64,000 nucleotides of DNA from Sporolactobacillus sp. CQH2019 (lineage in GTDB: Bacteria; Bacillota; Bacilli; Bacillales; Sporolactobacillaceae). This document shows positions 26,525 through 36,021 of this stretch, one piece after another. The notes beneath the pieces are model-generated. The model had not been told where the DNA came from and searched no databases. It saw nothing but the letters and a program-made list of their open reading frames with translations. The position numbers were made by a program, and so were the translations under genes. The DNA lies in contig NZ_JARAJZ010000014.1 in assembly GCF_028765345.1 (NCBI RefSeq), forward strand, positions 51,331 to 115,330. Direction: 5' to 3'. Numbering within the stretch: position 1 is the first letter of the stretch; the number at the start of each line of letters is the position of its first letter.

Positions 26525-28087
26525 TTGAAAAAGCTGCTGCTTACTTTTTTTGCCGTGCTCTTGATCGCGTCGCTAACGGCATGCGGTTCGGGTACAGCAT
26601 CATCAAGCAAGGGAAGTAAAGAGGGGGGATCGATTACCATTGCTGTATCAGGGGATCCGGATGTTCTGAACCCGAATTACGCCAGCGACCGTGTCACCCT
26701 GACTATTCAGCAAGCCCTGTTTGCTCCGCTGTTTTATATCAGCGGCCGGAAGGTTATACCGGCGTTAGCCGATAAACTGACAGTATCAAAGGATCAAAAG
26801 ACGTATAAACTCATACTCAAGAAAAATTTGAAGTGGCAGGATGGAAAACCGTTAACGGCCAAGGATGTTGTCTTCACGATCAATACGATCCTCGATCCAA
26901 AACAAAACAGCGATCTTCGCGGCAACTTTGTTTTTAATAATGAGCCGGTCAAAGCGGTTGCTTTAGACAATCAAACGGTTCAATTCACGCTTCCGACGGT
27001 TGCCCCTTCTTTTCAGTTGAATCTGGAACAGCTCTTTCCGATTCCTCAGCATGTTTTCGCCAACGAAAGCAATCTCCAGAAAAGCACAAAAAACAACCAT
27101 CCGATTGGATCGGGACCTTATCAGTTTGTCACCTATAAACCCGGCCAGTATGTTGAATTGAAACGATTCGATGGTTACTACGCAGGAAAACCGCATCTTG
27201 ATAAAGTAGTCTTTCAGATTGCGAAAGATCAGAACGCGGCCAATCTTGGCCTTCAAAACGGAAGCATACAGTTGAAAGCCATTCAGCCTGAAGATGTGGC
27301 TAATGTGACCGGCAAGGGGAATGTTGACGTGGTTTCCTACCCCGAATATCGTCTGAACTATGCGACCTTCAATGAGAATGTACCGGCTTTTAAAAACAAA
27401 ACGTTTCGCCAGGCTATTTCCTACGCGCTGAACAGGGAAGATATCATAAAGTCAGCCTACGGTTCTAATAAATACGCGGTTCCGGCATCTTCTATCTTTA
27501 CTTCAGATGTAAAGTTCCAGGATACCAATGTTCAAACGTATCCATATAATCTAACGAAAGCGAAACAGCTTCTTGATCAGAGTAAGGTAGATAAGAAGCA
27601 GCCGTTTACCATTCTTTACCTGAATAATAATAAGGCTCAGGAAAGCATTGCGCTTTATTTCCAGCAACAATTCAAGAAAATCGGTTTGAATTTGCAGCTG
27701 AAGCCGACGGATCCGGCGGCTTTTACCAACATTGAGCTCGATCGTAAGAGCACGGCCGACGGTATTTTACTCAACGGCTATATTATGGGACCTGAAGCCG
27801 ATACGTATAAGATGCTTTTCCAGTCGGCCTCGCAATATAACTATGCAAACTATCACAACGCTGCGCTCGATAAAGTTTGGGATACGGCATCCGTTGAGAC
27901 AAACCAGACCAAACGATTCGCTGAATATGATCAGATTCAGAAACAGCTTGCAGATGATGCGGTACTCTACCCGATCTCTTATGACGATGCGCTTTTTGCC
28001 ATCAGTAAAAATTATGGCGGCATCGATGCGGCCAAACCGCAGCCGGTGACGATTTTAAGAGATTTATCCAAACTTTATTTGAAATAA
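26525..28087 (+). CDS. peptide/oligopeptide ABC transporter substrate-binding lipoprotein
   Basis: A 520-residue SBP_bac_5 family protein. The signal peptide ends in the lipobox SLTAC (Cys20 lipidated), followed by a serine-rich linker. The mature part shows GDPDVLNPNYASD, LKWQDGKPLTAKDVVFTINTILDP and SYALNREDIIKSAYG, typical of OppA/DppA. It captures peptides or similar solutes outside the membrane. Start TTG 26525 follows GAGGGGG. The SAM riboswitch in its leader implies methionine-linked substrates. A hairpin after the gene probably gives it more mRNA than the permeases. Confidence 0.9.
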   Translation: MKKLLLTFFAVLLIASLTACGSGTASSSKGSKEGGSITIAVSGDPDVLNPNYASDRVTLTIQQALFAPLFYISGRKVIPALADKLTVSKDQKTYKLILKKNLKWQDGKPLTAKDVVFTINTILDPKQNSDLRGNFVFNNEPVKAVALDNQTVQFTLPTVAPSFQLNLEQLFPIPQHVFANESNLQKSTKNNHPIGSGPYQFVTYKPGQYVELKRFDGYYAGKPHLDKVVFQIAKDQNAANLGLQNGSIQLKAIQPEDVANVTGKGNVDVVSYPEYRLNYATFNENVPAFKNKTFRQAISYALNREDIIKSAYGSNKYAVPASSIFTSDVKFQDTNVQTYPYNLTKAKQLLDQSKVDKKQPFTILYLNNNKAQESIALYFQQQFKKIGLNLQLKPTDPAAFTNIELDRKSTADGILLNGYIMGPEADTYKMLFQSASQYNYANYHNAALDKVWDTASVETNQTKRFAEYDQIQKQLADDAVLYPISYDDALFAISKNYGGIDAAKPQPVTILRDLSKLYLK

Positions 28088-28115
28088 TAATCAATTTGTG
28101 TCTGTTAGGATCACG

Positions 28116-28146
28116 GACTTGGTGGCGACACCAAGTCTGCTTTTTT
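28116..28146 (+). terminator. attenuating terminator between binding protein and permeases
   Basis: A 9-bp stem (GACTTGGTG / CACCAAGTC) with loop GCGA, then TGC and six T. Probably partial, since the permease gene follows at once. Confidence 0.7.
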
Positions 28147-28163
28147 GGGAGGAATAAGGATTG

Positions 28164-29105
28164 ATGAGAATGGCAGTCAGACGCGTGCTTCAGATCATTC
28201 CATTGCTGTTTGTAATTTCTATTATCTCCTTTGCACTGATTAAATTATCGCCGGGAGATCCGGTAAAGATGTTTGTCACCCCCAATATGCATCCGGAAGA
28301 TGTCGAACGGATCCGGAAAAGTCTCGGACTCACGTTTCCGGTATATATTCAATATTTCAGATGGCTGGGCCAGATCCTGCATGGCAATCTGGGCTATTCG
28401 CTGATAAACAGTCAGCCCGTTCTCGGGCAGATCATTCAAAGACTGCCTGCGACGGTCGGTTTAATGGGTACCTCGCTGGCGGCGACGCTTATGTTCTCGA
28501 TTCCACTGGGCCTGATCGCAGCAAAGTATGAAAATACCTGGATTGACCATGTGCTGAATATGATTTCGTACATCAGTATCTCTATTCCGGTATTCTGGTT
28601 CGGGATACTTCTGATTGATTTTTTCTCAGTGAAGCTTAACTGGTTGCCGTCGCTTGGCATGCAAACGGTTGGTGTGAACAGCTTCGGTGATTTGGTATGG
28701 CATGCTGTGCTGCCGGTGACGACTTTGACTTTTCAGGGATGCGGGGCTTACTATCGCTATGTCCGCTCCAACACCCTGTCTGAGATCAGAAAAAGTTATG
28801 TCGAATTTGGCCGTGCCAAGGGGCTCTCCATTTGGAAACTATTATGGTATCACGTTTTGAAAAATGTGATGCTTCCAGTGATTACATTGCTTGGCATGTC
28901 GCTTCCGACATTGATTTCCGGCGCTTATATTACGGAAAGCGTCTTTTCATGGCCGGGACTGGGTTCGCTCAGTGTGAATGCGATATTCAGCCTGGATTAT
29001 CCGATTATTATGGCGATGACGCTTTTTTCAGGATTATTGCTGATTATCGGGAATCTTCTTGCGGACATCACTTATCAAATTGTAGATCCAAGAATTCGAA
29101 AGTAA
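28164..29105 (+). CDS. peptide ABC transporter permease (DppB/OppB type)
   Basis: About 313 residues with six membrane helices. The family features are RVLQIIPLLFVISIISFALIKLSPGDPV at the N-terminus and the EAA-like loop (YVRSNTLSEIRKSYVEFGRAKGLSIWKLLWYHVLKN) that contacts the ATPases. It forms half of the channel together with the next gene product. ATG 28164 or the preceding TTG 28161 may be the start; both have GGAGG in range. Confidence 0.9.
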   Translation: MRMAVRRVLQIIPLLFVISIISFALIKLSPGDPVKMFVTPNMHPEDVERIRKSLGLTFPVYIQYFRWLGQILHGNLGYSLINSQPVLGQIIQRLPATVGLMGTSLAATLMFSIPLGLIAAKYENTWIDHVLNMISYISISIPVFWFGILLIDFFSVKLNWLPSLGMQTVGVNSFGDLVWHAVLPVTTLTFQGCGAYYRYVRSNTLSEIRKSYVEFGRAKGLSIWKLLWYHVLKNVMLPVITLLGMSLPTLISGAYITESVFSWPGLGSLSVNAIFSLDYPIIMAMTLFSGLLLIIGNLLADITYQIVDPRIRK

Positions 29106-29117
29106 GGTGAACCCAAA

Positions 29118-30011
29118 ATGTATGATGGACGTTTTGAACTTCTCAACCAGGGTTCTATTGTAACGGAACAAGTGACTTATAAGGAACGCCGAGAAACCGT
29201 TCTTTATCGGCTGATTCATGATCGCCGGGCTGTAACGGCCGGCTCCGTATTGATTGTGCTGACCATTGTTTGTCTGTTTGCGTTTCTTTCCCCTTATGAT
29301 CCGAATCAATTATCGATTGCTGATAAGCTCCGGGCACCTTCATGGGCGCACTGGTTCGGTACCGATGACCATGGGCGCGACTATCTGACCCGAATTCTGT
29401 ACGGAGGCCGGGTATCTCTTGCAGTTGGACTGCTTTCAATGCTGATCGCCGTTTCTCTCGGAACCCTGATTGGAACGGTATCGGGCTATCTGGGCGGCGG
29501 GGTCGACAGTTTGTTCATGAGAACTCTGGACGTGTTTATGACACTTCCGTCTTTTTTCATCCTGATGATTCTCAATGCTTATCTGAAGCCGAGCGTCGCG
29601 AACATGATCATCATTATAGGATTGTTGTCGTGGATGGACGTCGCAAGAATCGTACGGTCCCAGACAATGAGTATAAAGGAACAGGAATTTATGCTTTATG
29701 CCCAATCGATTGGCGTCAGGATGTGGCGGGCCATTTTCAAGCATCTGATTCCGGGAGTGATGCCGTCCATTGTTGTGGCTGCTTCGCTCAATGTCGCCAA
29801 TGCAATCTTAACCGAATCAGCGCTGAGTTTTCTCGGACTCGGGGTACAGCCGCCTGCATCCTCCTGGGGGAGCATGCTGAATAACGCACAGGATTATATC
29901 GGAACTGCCGGTTATCTTGCTATTTTTCCGGGAGTGCTCATTCTGATTGTCATTTTATCTTTTAATATTATTGGCGATGCGTTGAGGGATGCTATTGAAC
30001 CCGTAAAATAA
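29118..30011 (+). CDS. peptide ABC transporter permease (DppC/OppC type)
   Basis: A 297-residue permease: an N-terminal cytoplasmic stretch, helix 1 (AGSVLIVLTIVCLFAFLS), then APSWAHWFGTDDHGRDYLTRILYGGRVSLAVGL, which is diagnostic of the OppC group. The ATPase-contact loop is VDVARIVRS-like (WMDVARIVRSQTMSIKEQEFMLYAQSIG). It lies 12 nt after the first permease with AAGGTG as ribosome site. Confidence 0.92.
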   Translation: MYDGRFELLNQGSIVTEQVTYKERRETVLYRLIHDRRAVTAGSVLIVLTIVCLFAFLSPYDPNQLSIADKLRAPSWAHWFGTDDHGRDYLTRILYGGRVSLAVGLLSMLIAVSLGTLIGTVSGYLGGGVDSLFMRTLDVFMTLPSFFILMILNAYLKPSVANMIIIIGLLSWMDVARIVRSQTMSIKEQEFMLYAQSIGVRMWRAIFKHLIPGVMPSIVVAASLNVANAILTESALSFLGLGVQPPASSWGSMLNNAQDYIGTAGYLAIFPGVLILIVILSFNIIGDALRDAIEPVK

Positions 30012-30048
30012 AGTGGTTGATGAAGAAGCCAGAGTTGAGGTGGTTGAT

Positions 30049-31110
30049 TTGACAGATTCTAAAATATTGCAAATAAATCGTTTATCCGTTTCGTTTCACA
30101 CGCGGGCGGGGGATGTTCAGGCCGTCCGCGGCATCGATCTGACTCTCTATCGGGGGGAAACACTGGCGATTGTCGGTGAATCCGGTTCGGGAAAGTCCGT
30201 TACTGCCAGAGCGGTCATGCGTCTTCTTCCTGAGAAAACAGCGGATATTCAAAAGGGCTCCATTCTTTTTAACGGCATCGATTTATCCCGTGCTTCTGAA
30301 AAGCAAATGATGAAGATACGGGGAAAAGACATCGCAATGATTTTTCAGGATCCCATGACTTCCCTCAATCCAACTCTGACAATTGAGCGGCAAATGATTG
30401 AGCCCCTGCGTATGCATCAAAAATTGAAGAGAGATCAGGCAAGAAAAAAAGCCGTCGAATTGCTGAATATGGTCGGTATCTCTCAGCCGGAAACAAGAAT
30501 CAGGCAATATCCTCATCAGTTTTCCGGAGGGATGCGTCAGCGCGTGGTCATTGCCATCGCATTGGCATGCAACCCTGAAATACTCATTGCCGATGAGCCG
30601 ACTACGGCCCTGGATGTGACGATTCAGGCGAAAATTCTTGAATTATTGAAAGACCTTCAGAAAAGGATGAAGACATCCATTATTTTTATTACCCATGACC
30701 TGGGCGTTGTGGCCAATGTGGCCAGTCGTGTAGCTGTAATGTACGCGGGGCGGATCGTTGAAATCGGAACAGTGGATGAAATTTTTTATAATCCGAAGCA
30801 TCCCTATACGTGGGGATTGATCGGTTCCATGCCCACCCTGAATCTTACGGATAAAGAGCTCCATACCATTCCGGGATCGCCGCCCGACCTAATCCATCCG
30901 CCGAAAGGGGATGCGTTTGCGCCCCGCAATCCTTACGCATTGAAAATAGATACTCTGGAACAGCCGCCGATGTTCCGTATTTCCGATACCCACTATGCGG
31001 CAACATGGCTTCTTGATTCAAGGGCGCCCGTTGTCACGCCTCCGGCGGAGATCCAACGGCGCTATGCAATTTTTAAGCGGCTATTTGGAAAGGGGAGGGT
31101 ACCTTCATGA
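30049..31110 (+). CDS. peptide ABC transporter ATPase (DppD/OppD type)
   Basis: About 353 residues. Walker [10 protein letters not shown]-loop [12 protein letters not shown], signature [15 protein letters not shown], Walker [12 protein letters not shown] and H-loop ITHD. The C-terminal extension ([15 protein letters not shown]...[24 protein letters not shown]) is the OppD-type oligopeptide domain. In many OppD proteins this extension holds a four-cysteine iron-sulfur site, but no such cysteines are present here. An upstream in-frame GTG (30013) lacks a ribosome site, while TTG 30049 has GAGGTGG. Confidence 0.9.
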   Translation: MTDSKILQINRLSVSFHTRAGDVQAVRGIDLTLYRGETLAIVGESGSGKSVTARAVMRLLPEKTADIQKGSILFNGIDLSRASEKQMMKIRGKDIAMIFQDPMTSLNPTLTIERQMIEPLRMHQKLKRDQARKKAVELLNMVGISQPETRIRQYPHQFSGGMRQRVVIAIALACNPEILIADEPTTALDVTIQAKILELLKDLQKRMKTSIIFITHDLGVVANVASRVAVMYAGRIVEIGTVDEIFYNPKHPYTWGLIGSMPTLNLTDKELHTIPGSPPDLIHPPKGDAFAPRNPYALKIDTLEQPPMFRISDTHYAATWLLDSRAPVVTPPAEIQRRYAIFKRLFGKGRVPS

Positions 31111-32078
31111 ATGAAAAAGAGGAAAAGTTGTTGGAATTACGGCATGTAAAAAAATATTTTAATGCTGGAACCCGCCGTGAAGTTCGGGCCGTTGATGATG
31201 TTTCGTTTGCTGTCTTCAAGGGAGAAACTTTCGGCCTGGTCGGCGAATCGGGATGCGGAAAATCGACGATCGGTCGCACGATTATTCAATTGTACAGAGC
31301 GACGGGCGGAGAGATATATTTTAAAGGGAAAAATATCTTTAAGATCAGAAAATCTGCTGAAAGAAATGCGCTGCGCCGGGAGATTCAGATGATTTTTCAG
31401 GATCCATACGCCTCTTTGGATCCCTATATGACGGTGAAAGAGATTATTGCGGAAGGAATGGATGTCCATCATCTTTCCGGATCGCCTAAAGAACGCGATA
31501 GCAGGGTTTACGAGCTGCTGGAACAGGTCGGCCTGAATCACGAGCATGCGGGACGCCGTCCCAATGAATTTTCCGGCGGCCAGCGCCAGCGGATCGGGAT
31601 TGCGCGAGCACTGGCCGTTCGCCCGGAACTGATTATTGCTGATGAACCCATTTCCGCTCTTGATGTTTCCATTCAGGCACAGGTCGTTAATTTGTTGAAG
31701 AAAATACAGCAGCAGCAGGGCTTGACCTATCTTTTTATTGCTCATGATTTATCCATGGTTAAATATATCAGCGATCGAATCGGCGTCATGCATCAGGGGA
31801 AAATTGTAGAACTGGCTGATTCAGGTGAACTGTACAGAGTACCTCTGCATCCGTACACAGAATCCCTTCTGTCGGCCATTCCGCAACCGGATCCAATCTC
31901 GGAACGAAGCCGGAAGCGGATTGAGTATCAACAGGTATCAGACGGCGAATATACTGAAAAGCTTCATGAAATTGTCCCCGGCCATTTCGTTTACTGTGCA
32001 GAGCCTGAGGTTGTGGAATACCGGCATAAGTATGCGGGTATCAGGAAAAGGGAGGGGAAAATAAAATCATGGAGTTAA
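31107..32078 (+). CDS. peptide ABC transporter ATPase (DppF/OppF type)
   Basis: A 323-residue ATPase with Walker [22 protein letters not shown], signature [15 protein letters not shown], Walker [13 protein letters not shown] and the C-terminal [16 protein letters not shown] tail of the OppF group. It overlaps the preceding ATPase gene by 4 nt. The two ATPases form the heterodimer that powers the importer under SAM riboswitch control. Confidence 0.93.
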   Translation: MNEKEEKLLELRHVKKYFNAGTRREVRAVDDVSFAVFKGETFGLVGESGCGKSTIGRTIIQLYRATGGEIYFKGKNIFKIRKSAERNALRREIQMIFQDPYASLDPYMTVKEIIAEGMDVHHLSGSPKERDSRVYELLEQVGLNHEHAGRRPNEFSGGQRQRIGIARALAVRPELIIADEPISALDVSIQAQVVNLLKKIQQQQGLTYLFIAHDLSMVKYISDRIGVMHQGKIVELADSGELYRVPLHPYTESLLSAIPQPDPISERSRKRIEYQQVSDGEYTEKLHEIVPGHFVYCAEPEVVEYRHKYAGIRKREGKIKSWS

Positions 32079-32564
32079 TTGAATCATCCGGTCATGTTGA
32101 ACGGGCCCATAAAGGCGGGAACCGGATTTCTCATCAATCAGAAAGATGCTGCAGCGGCCGCAGCATATGGTCCTCCAAGTGCAGGTGCTGACACAGATAA
32201 TGAACGTTACAAAGAGCGGAACGTGTATTCGCTAAATCTCTATCCGGGCTCATTCCATTTTAAGTGGGGGAGAAACAATAAAAACAGTACGTCCTGTCTC
32301 GAAAAGCTGTCCTGTTGTTTAATCGGTACGTCCTGCAGTCGGAACCGAAGAAACCGTCTCTTTTCATTGAACCCAATAAAGAGACGGTTATTCTTATATT
32401 CTTAAGCGCTGTGAAAAAATCTCAGGAAAGCTGAAATTGCAAAACAGATACATATTATACGCAAAATGACTGATTCCGGCAGGCTGAATCGATAAAGGAG
32501 TGCACGTCGGATTCAATGAAGGATGAAAAAAGTTAAAGTTGACGAACCCAATCACTCTGCTTAC
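32079..32564. other. intergenic region with terminator between opp operon and accA
   Basis: A bidirectional-looking terminator lies at 32352-32389. A short ORF starting at 32079 (beginning MNHPVMLNGPIKAGTGFLINQ) has no good ribosome site and no clear homology. Confidence 0.4.
32352..32400 (+). terminator. terminator of peptide transporter operon (possibly bidirectional)
   Basis: A 12-bp perfect stem AACCGTCTCTTT / AAAGAGACGGTT (32352-32363 and 32378-32389), followed by a T-rich tract on the plus strand. It lies between converging genes. Confidence 0.7.
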
Positions 32565-33551
32565 TCATTCAGAATGATCCGCTTTAGCAGTTGTAAAGGT
32601 GCCGATCGACAGAAACTTGGCGGTTCGCTGTTCCCGAAGCGCTTCAGGGCTCAGCTTATCGAGCTCCAACAGTGTCTCGGTCAGCGCCTGATCCAGATAA
32701 CGTGCCTGTTCTTTGTGATTACGATCGGCGCCGCCGCTGACCTCCGGGACGATTTTATCAATAATTCCAAGTTCTTTTAATTCAAAACAAGTAATGCTCA
32801 TCATTTGTGCCGCTCTTTCCGCAAACTTGGCGTCCCGCCACAAGATAGACGCGGCACCTTCGGGGGAGATGACCGAATACCAGGAGTTCTCCAGCATCAG
32901 TATTTTGTTCGCAACGCTGATTGCGAGGGCACCGCCGCTGGCGCCCTCACCGATCACGGCGCTGATAATCGGAACCGTCATGCCGGCCATCTCGTAAAGA
33001 TTCCTGGCAATCGCTTCACTTTGTCCGCGTGCTTCGGCCTCGGAGCCGGGATAGGCACCCTTTGTGTCAACAAATGTAATGATCGGACGGTGAAATTTTT
33101 CAGCTTCCCGCATAAGCCGCAGCGCTTTCCGATAGCCTTCCGGATGCGGCATGCCGAAATTACGTTCAAGATTTTCTTTTGTATTTCGCCCGCGCTGTTC
33201 GCCGATAATGGTTATCGGGCGCCCGTGAAAACGCGCAATCCCGCCTACGATCGCAGCATCATCGGCAAATAAACGATCTCCGTGGCATTCAATAAAATCC
33301 GTAAATAAAAGATGAATGTAATCCAATGTCGTTGGCCGGGAAAATTTTCTGGCGATTAAGACACGATCCCAGGGTGTCACCGATCCGGTTATTTTTCCTT
33401 CTACTTTTTGAAGGGCTTCAGAGATCTCATCGATTTCCGGAGTAAGATCCGTATGGCTTTCGCTGATAGAACTTTTTAAATCGTCCATTTCCTGTTTTAG
33501 CCGTGCCATTGTTTCTTTCACTTGCTCTTTCGGCTCCAAAAAGCTCCACAT
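32565..33551 (-). CDS. accA: acetyl-CoA carboxylase carboxyltransferase alpha subunit
   Basis: A 328-residue crotonase-fold carboxyltransferase. [93 protein letters not shown] and [16 protein letters not shown] are the core AccA motifs. With AccD it transfers carboxyl from biotin to acetyl-CoA to make malonyl-CoA. AccD, AccB and AccC are not in the window, although accD normally lies directly upstream of accA in this group. The ribosome site at ATG 33551 is poor (AAAGG too close), and an in-frame stop lies four codons upstream. Confidence 0.9.
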   Translation of the reverse strand: MWSFLEPKEQVKETMARLKQEMDDLKSSISESHTDLTPEIDEISEALQKVEGKITGSVTPWDRVLIARKFSRPTTLDYIHLLFTDFIECHGDRLFADDAAIVGGIARFHGRPITIIGEQRGRNTKENLERNFGMPHPEGYRKALRLMREAEKFHRPIITFVDTKGAYPGSEAEARGQSEAIARNLYEMAGMTVPIISAVIGEGASGGALAISVANKILMLENSWYSVISPEGAASILWRDAKFAERAAQMMSITCFELKELGIIDKIVPEVSGGADRNHKEQARYLDQALTETLLELDKLSPEALREQRTAKFLSIGTFTTAKADHSE

Positions 33552-33822
33552 CCTTTGCGATTAACTGCTCAATGCAAAAATTGACCTGCCGCGTACACGT
33601 GGCGGTAGGGGGTAGGGGCAATAAAAAAATTCAAATGATATTACTAGTATACAATACTTAGAGGCCTATCAATCGATCTTCGATTCAATGACGGATTCAT
33701 TAGGCAGTCTGGAAATATTAGCCTCTTAATTTTTGGAACGGCCGGCAACTAAGAAGAGAGAAGAAGCCGTTCGTCATCACTTATTGTCGAACTTTTTCTG
33801 CTGATGCTTGTAAACCGGAATA

Positions 33823-33872
33823 GAAAAAATGAGGGGCTTTTCCGGAAGAAAAAATTTTCCCGGAACAGCCCT
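33823..33872 (-). terminator. terminator of etfBA-coaD-maoC operon
   Basis: On the minus strand GGGCTGTTCCGG pairs with CCGGAAAAGCCC (33872-33834), followed by CTCATTTTTT. It lies 50 nt after the MaoC stop, so accA is a separate transcript unless read-through occurs. Confidence 0.75.
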
Positions 33873-33920
33873 TCAATCATCGTTCGTTCATCATTGCTTT
33901 ATTGCCTTTTCCGCTGTTTT

Positions 33921-34331
33921 TCAGCACTTCAAAACCGCTTCTCCGTCAATAACCGTTTTTCCGTCTTGATTCGTCACGACGGTATGCAGTTTAACAATTC
34001 TTTTATCATCCCGTTTTTCTGTTATCGTCGCCTTTGCCGTAACTGTATCCCCATATTTAACCGGCGCTGTAAATTTTAAAGTCTGACCCAGATATATGGC
34101 GCCTTCACCCGGCAATTTAGTTCCAAGCACAGCAGAAATAAACCCGGCGGTCAATATCCCATGGGCAATTCTTTCTTTGAAAAGGGAATTTTTGGCATAC
34201 TCGGCGTTGATATGAACAGGGTTAAAATCTCCCGTCAGACCGGCGAAGGTTTCAACATCGTGTACGGTGATCGTTTTTGAAAAAGTTGCGCTGTCGCCAA
34301 TTTTAAAATTTTCATAATCCTTTGCTGCCAT
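33921..34331 (-). CDS. MaoC-family (R)-specific enoyl-CoA hydratase
   Basis: A 136-residue hot-dog-fold hydratase (PhaJ type). The hydratase-2 motif is present as AGLTGDFNPVHINAEYAKNSLFKERIAHGIL, with Asp and His of the catalytic pair in DFNPVH. It interconverts 2-enoyl-CoA and (R)-3-hydroxyacyl-CoA. It is last in an operon with etfB, etfA and coaD, so it likely feeds or drains enoyl-CoA for the acyl-CoA dehydrogenases nearby. The (S)-specific crotonase at 46286 gives the opposite stereochemistry. AGGAG before ATG 34331. Confidence 0.88.
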   Translation of the reverse strand: MAAKDYENFKIGDSATFSKTITVHDVETFAGLTGDFNPVHINAEYAKNSLFKERIAHGILTAGFISAVLGTKLPGEGAIYLGQTLKFTAPVKYGDTVTAKATITEKRDDKRIVKLHTVVTNQDGKTVIDGEAVLKC

Positions 34332-34458
34332 CTTTCTCAGCTCCTAATTAATTAATTTTTAATCAAAATCCTTAATCACTAGCGACTAAGAATTTTAACT
34401 GTCCGATTTAAATTTATCCATTCGATCCCGAATGATAACATTTACTCTTGCCGCCCTT

Positions 34459-34956
34459 TTAGACGGTTCCTACTTTTTTTTCGAATTTTTCTTTTAAAGC
34501 GCTTTCGCAAATTCTCGGGACAAGCTCGGAAATGTGTCCGCCGTACTGGGCCACTTCTTTCACCATGCTCGAGCTTAAAAATGAATATTTATTGTCCGCT
34601 ATCATGAAAAAGGTTTCCGCTGCCGGATAAAGCTTTTTGTTAAGCAGCGCGATTTGCATTTCATATTCCAAATCCGATATGGCCCGAAGTCCGCGAAGAA
34701 TCGTGTGGATATTCTTTTCATGCAAATAATCGATAAGCAATCCGTCAAAACTGTCAATCGTCACATTGTCAATTCCCGAAGTCGCATCTTTTAAAAAAAA
34801 AAGCCGTTCTCCGACTGTAAACAGTGGTTTTTTGCAGGAATTTTTAAGAACGGCAACAATCACCTGATCAAACAGCTGACTGCTTCGTTTAATGATATCA
34901 AGATGGCCAAACGTAACGGGATCGAAACTGCCTGGATAAACGGCGATTCTGCGCAT
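34459..34956 (-). CDS. coaD: phosphopantetheine adenylyltransferase
   Basis: A 165-residue Coa[17 protein letters not shown] has the nucleotidyl-transferase TxGH motif (Thr15, Gly17, His18), [24 protein letters not shown] and [17 protein letters not shown] complete the active site. It makes dephospho-CoA from 4'-phosphopantetheine and ATP, the next-to-last step of CoA synthesis. The usual neighbours (rsmD, ylbL) are absent; instead it is inside an Etf/hydratase operon. Whether this is the only coaD of the genome or an extra copy cannot be told here. Strong GGAGGGGGGAGG ribosome site. Confidence 0.93.
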   Translation of the reverse strand: MRRIAVYPGSFDPVTFGHLDIIKRSSQLFDQVIVAVLKNSCKKPLFTVGERLFFLKDATSGIDNVTIDSFDGLLIDYLHEKNIHTILRGLRAISDLEYEMQIALLNKKLYPAAETFFMIADNKYSFLSSSMVKEVAQYGGHISELVPRICESALKEKFEKKVGTV

Positions 34957-35009
34957 GAATACCTCCCCCCTCCGATTCTTTATCGCTGAATTGCGAAAGT
35001 AAACTTAGC

Positions 35010-35999
35010 TTATTTCAATTTTTTAATTTCCGAAATGACTGCCGGAACGACCTGATTCAAATCCCCGACAACCCCGTAATCCGAGATTTCAAAAATAGGC
35101 GCGTCGGCGTCGCGATTGACAGCGACAATGACTTTCGAATCTTTAATGCCCTGAACGTGCTGAGAAGCTCCGGAAACACCGATAGCGAAATAAAGATCCG
35201 GACTAATCTTTTTCCCGGACAGTCCGATTTGTTCCTGCGGAGACAGCAAGCCTGCATCAATGACAGGGCGTGTTCCTCCGACACCTCCCGCTTCAAACAG
35301 AGAAGCCAGTTCCTTCAAATCCGCCATGTTTTTATCGTTAACGCCTCGTCCTGCTCCGACGACTACCTTCGCTTCTTCAAGATTGATGGAGGAGTTGTCG
35401 GCTTTAATGACATTAACGAGTTTGACCTGAGCGGGATTCTTAGGTTCGATAGATTTCTTGATCACTTCGGCATCGGAAGGGGCTTCCACTTTAGAAAAAA
35501 TACCCGTACGAACCGTAGCGATTTGCGGAAAGACGCCGTTGCCGACGACTTTTGTCAAAAATTTGCCGCCGTATATAGCACGTGTCCATTCAATGGCACC
35601 GTCGACCACAGCGGCAGCGGTGCAGTCATTGGCGACGCTTGTCCCGCTTTTAGCGGCCAGGCCTGCCGCCAGATCCTTACCATTTAACGTTGCTCCGAAA
35701 AGCACGGCTGCCGGCGCATATTCAGTGACCAGGGCTGCCAATGCACCGGTGTAGTTTTCAAGATTGAAAGTTTTATAAGCTTCGCCGTCGACACTGAGAA
35801 TCTGATCAGCGCCATATTTTTTGACGGTGTCGATGATTGTCTGATTGTCGCTGCCGATAATGACAGCGACTACTTTTTCTCCGTTTTCTTTAGTCAGGCT
35901 TTTTGCACCGTTGATCAATTCCAGACTTACATTTTTAATCAGACCGTCGCCCGTTTTATCAATGTACACCCACACATTTTTAAAATTATCTGCTGCCAT
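35010..35999 (-). CDS. etfA: electron transfer flavoprotein alpha subunit
   Basis: A 329-residue EtfA. The C-terminal FAD domain shows VVGAGRGV, GGTRPVIDAGLL, GLSGKKISPDLYFAIGVSGASQHVQGI and NRDADAPIFEISDYGVVGDL, the alpha-subunit signature. With EtfB it carries electrons to or from acyl-CoA dehydrogenases. No ferredoxin domain is fused. GGAGG precedes ATG 35999, 22 nt after etfB. Confidence 0.94.
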   Translation of the reverse strand: MAADNFKNVWVYIDKTGDGLIKNVSLELINGAKSLTKENGEKVVAVIIGSDNQTIIDTVKKYGADQILSVDGEAYKTFNLENYTGALAALVTEYAPAAVLFGATLNGKDLAAGLAAKSGTSVANDCTAAAVVDGAIEWTRAIYGGKFLTKVVGNGVFPQIATVRTGIFSKVEAPSDAEVIKKSIEPKNPAQVKLVNVIKADNSSINLEEAKVVVGAGRGVNDKNMADLKELASLFEAGGVGGTRPVIDAGLLSPQEQIGLSGKKISPDLYFAIGVSGASQHVQGIKDSKVIVAVNRDADAPIFEISDYGVVGDLNQVVPAVISEIKKLK

Positions 36000-36021
36000 T
36001 ATTACAGTTCCTCCTCAAAGA

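Noticed and set aside
32079-32405. ORF after the peptide transporter with AGTGFLIN, faintly like gamma-glutamyltransferase
   Set aside because: Only a few residues match, no ribosome site is seen, and the rest has no similarity I can name.
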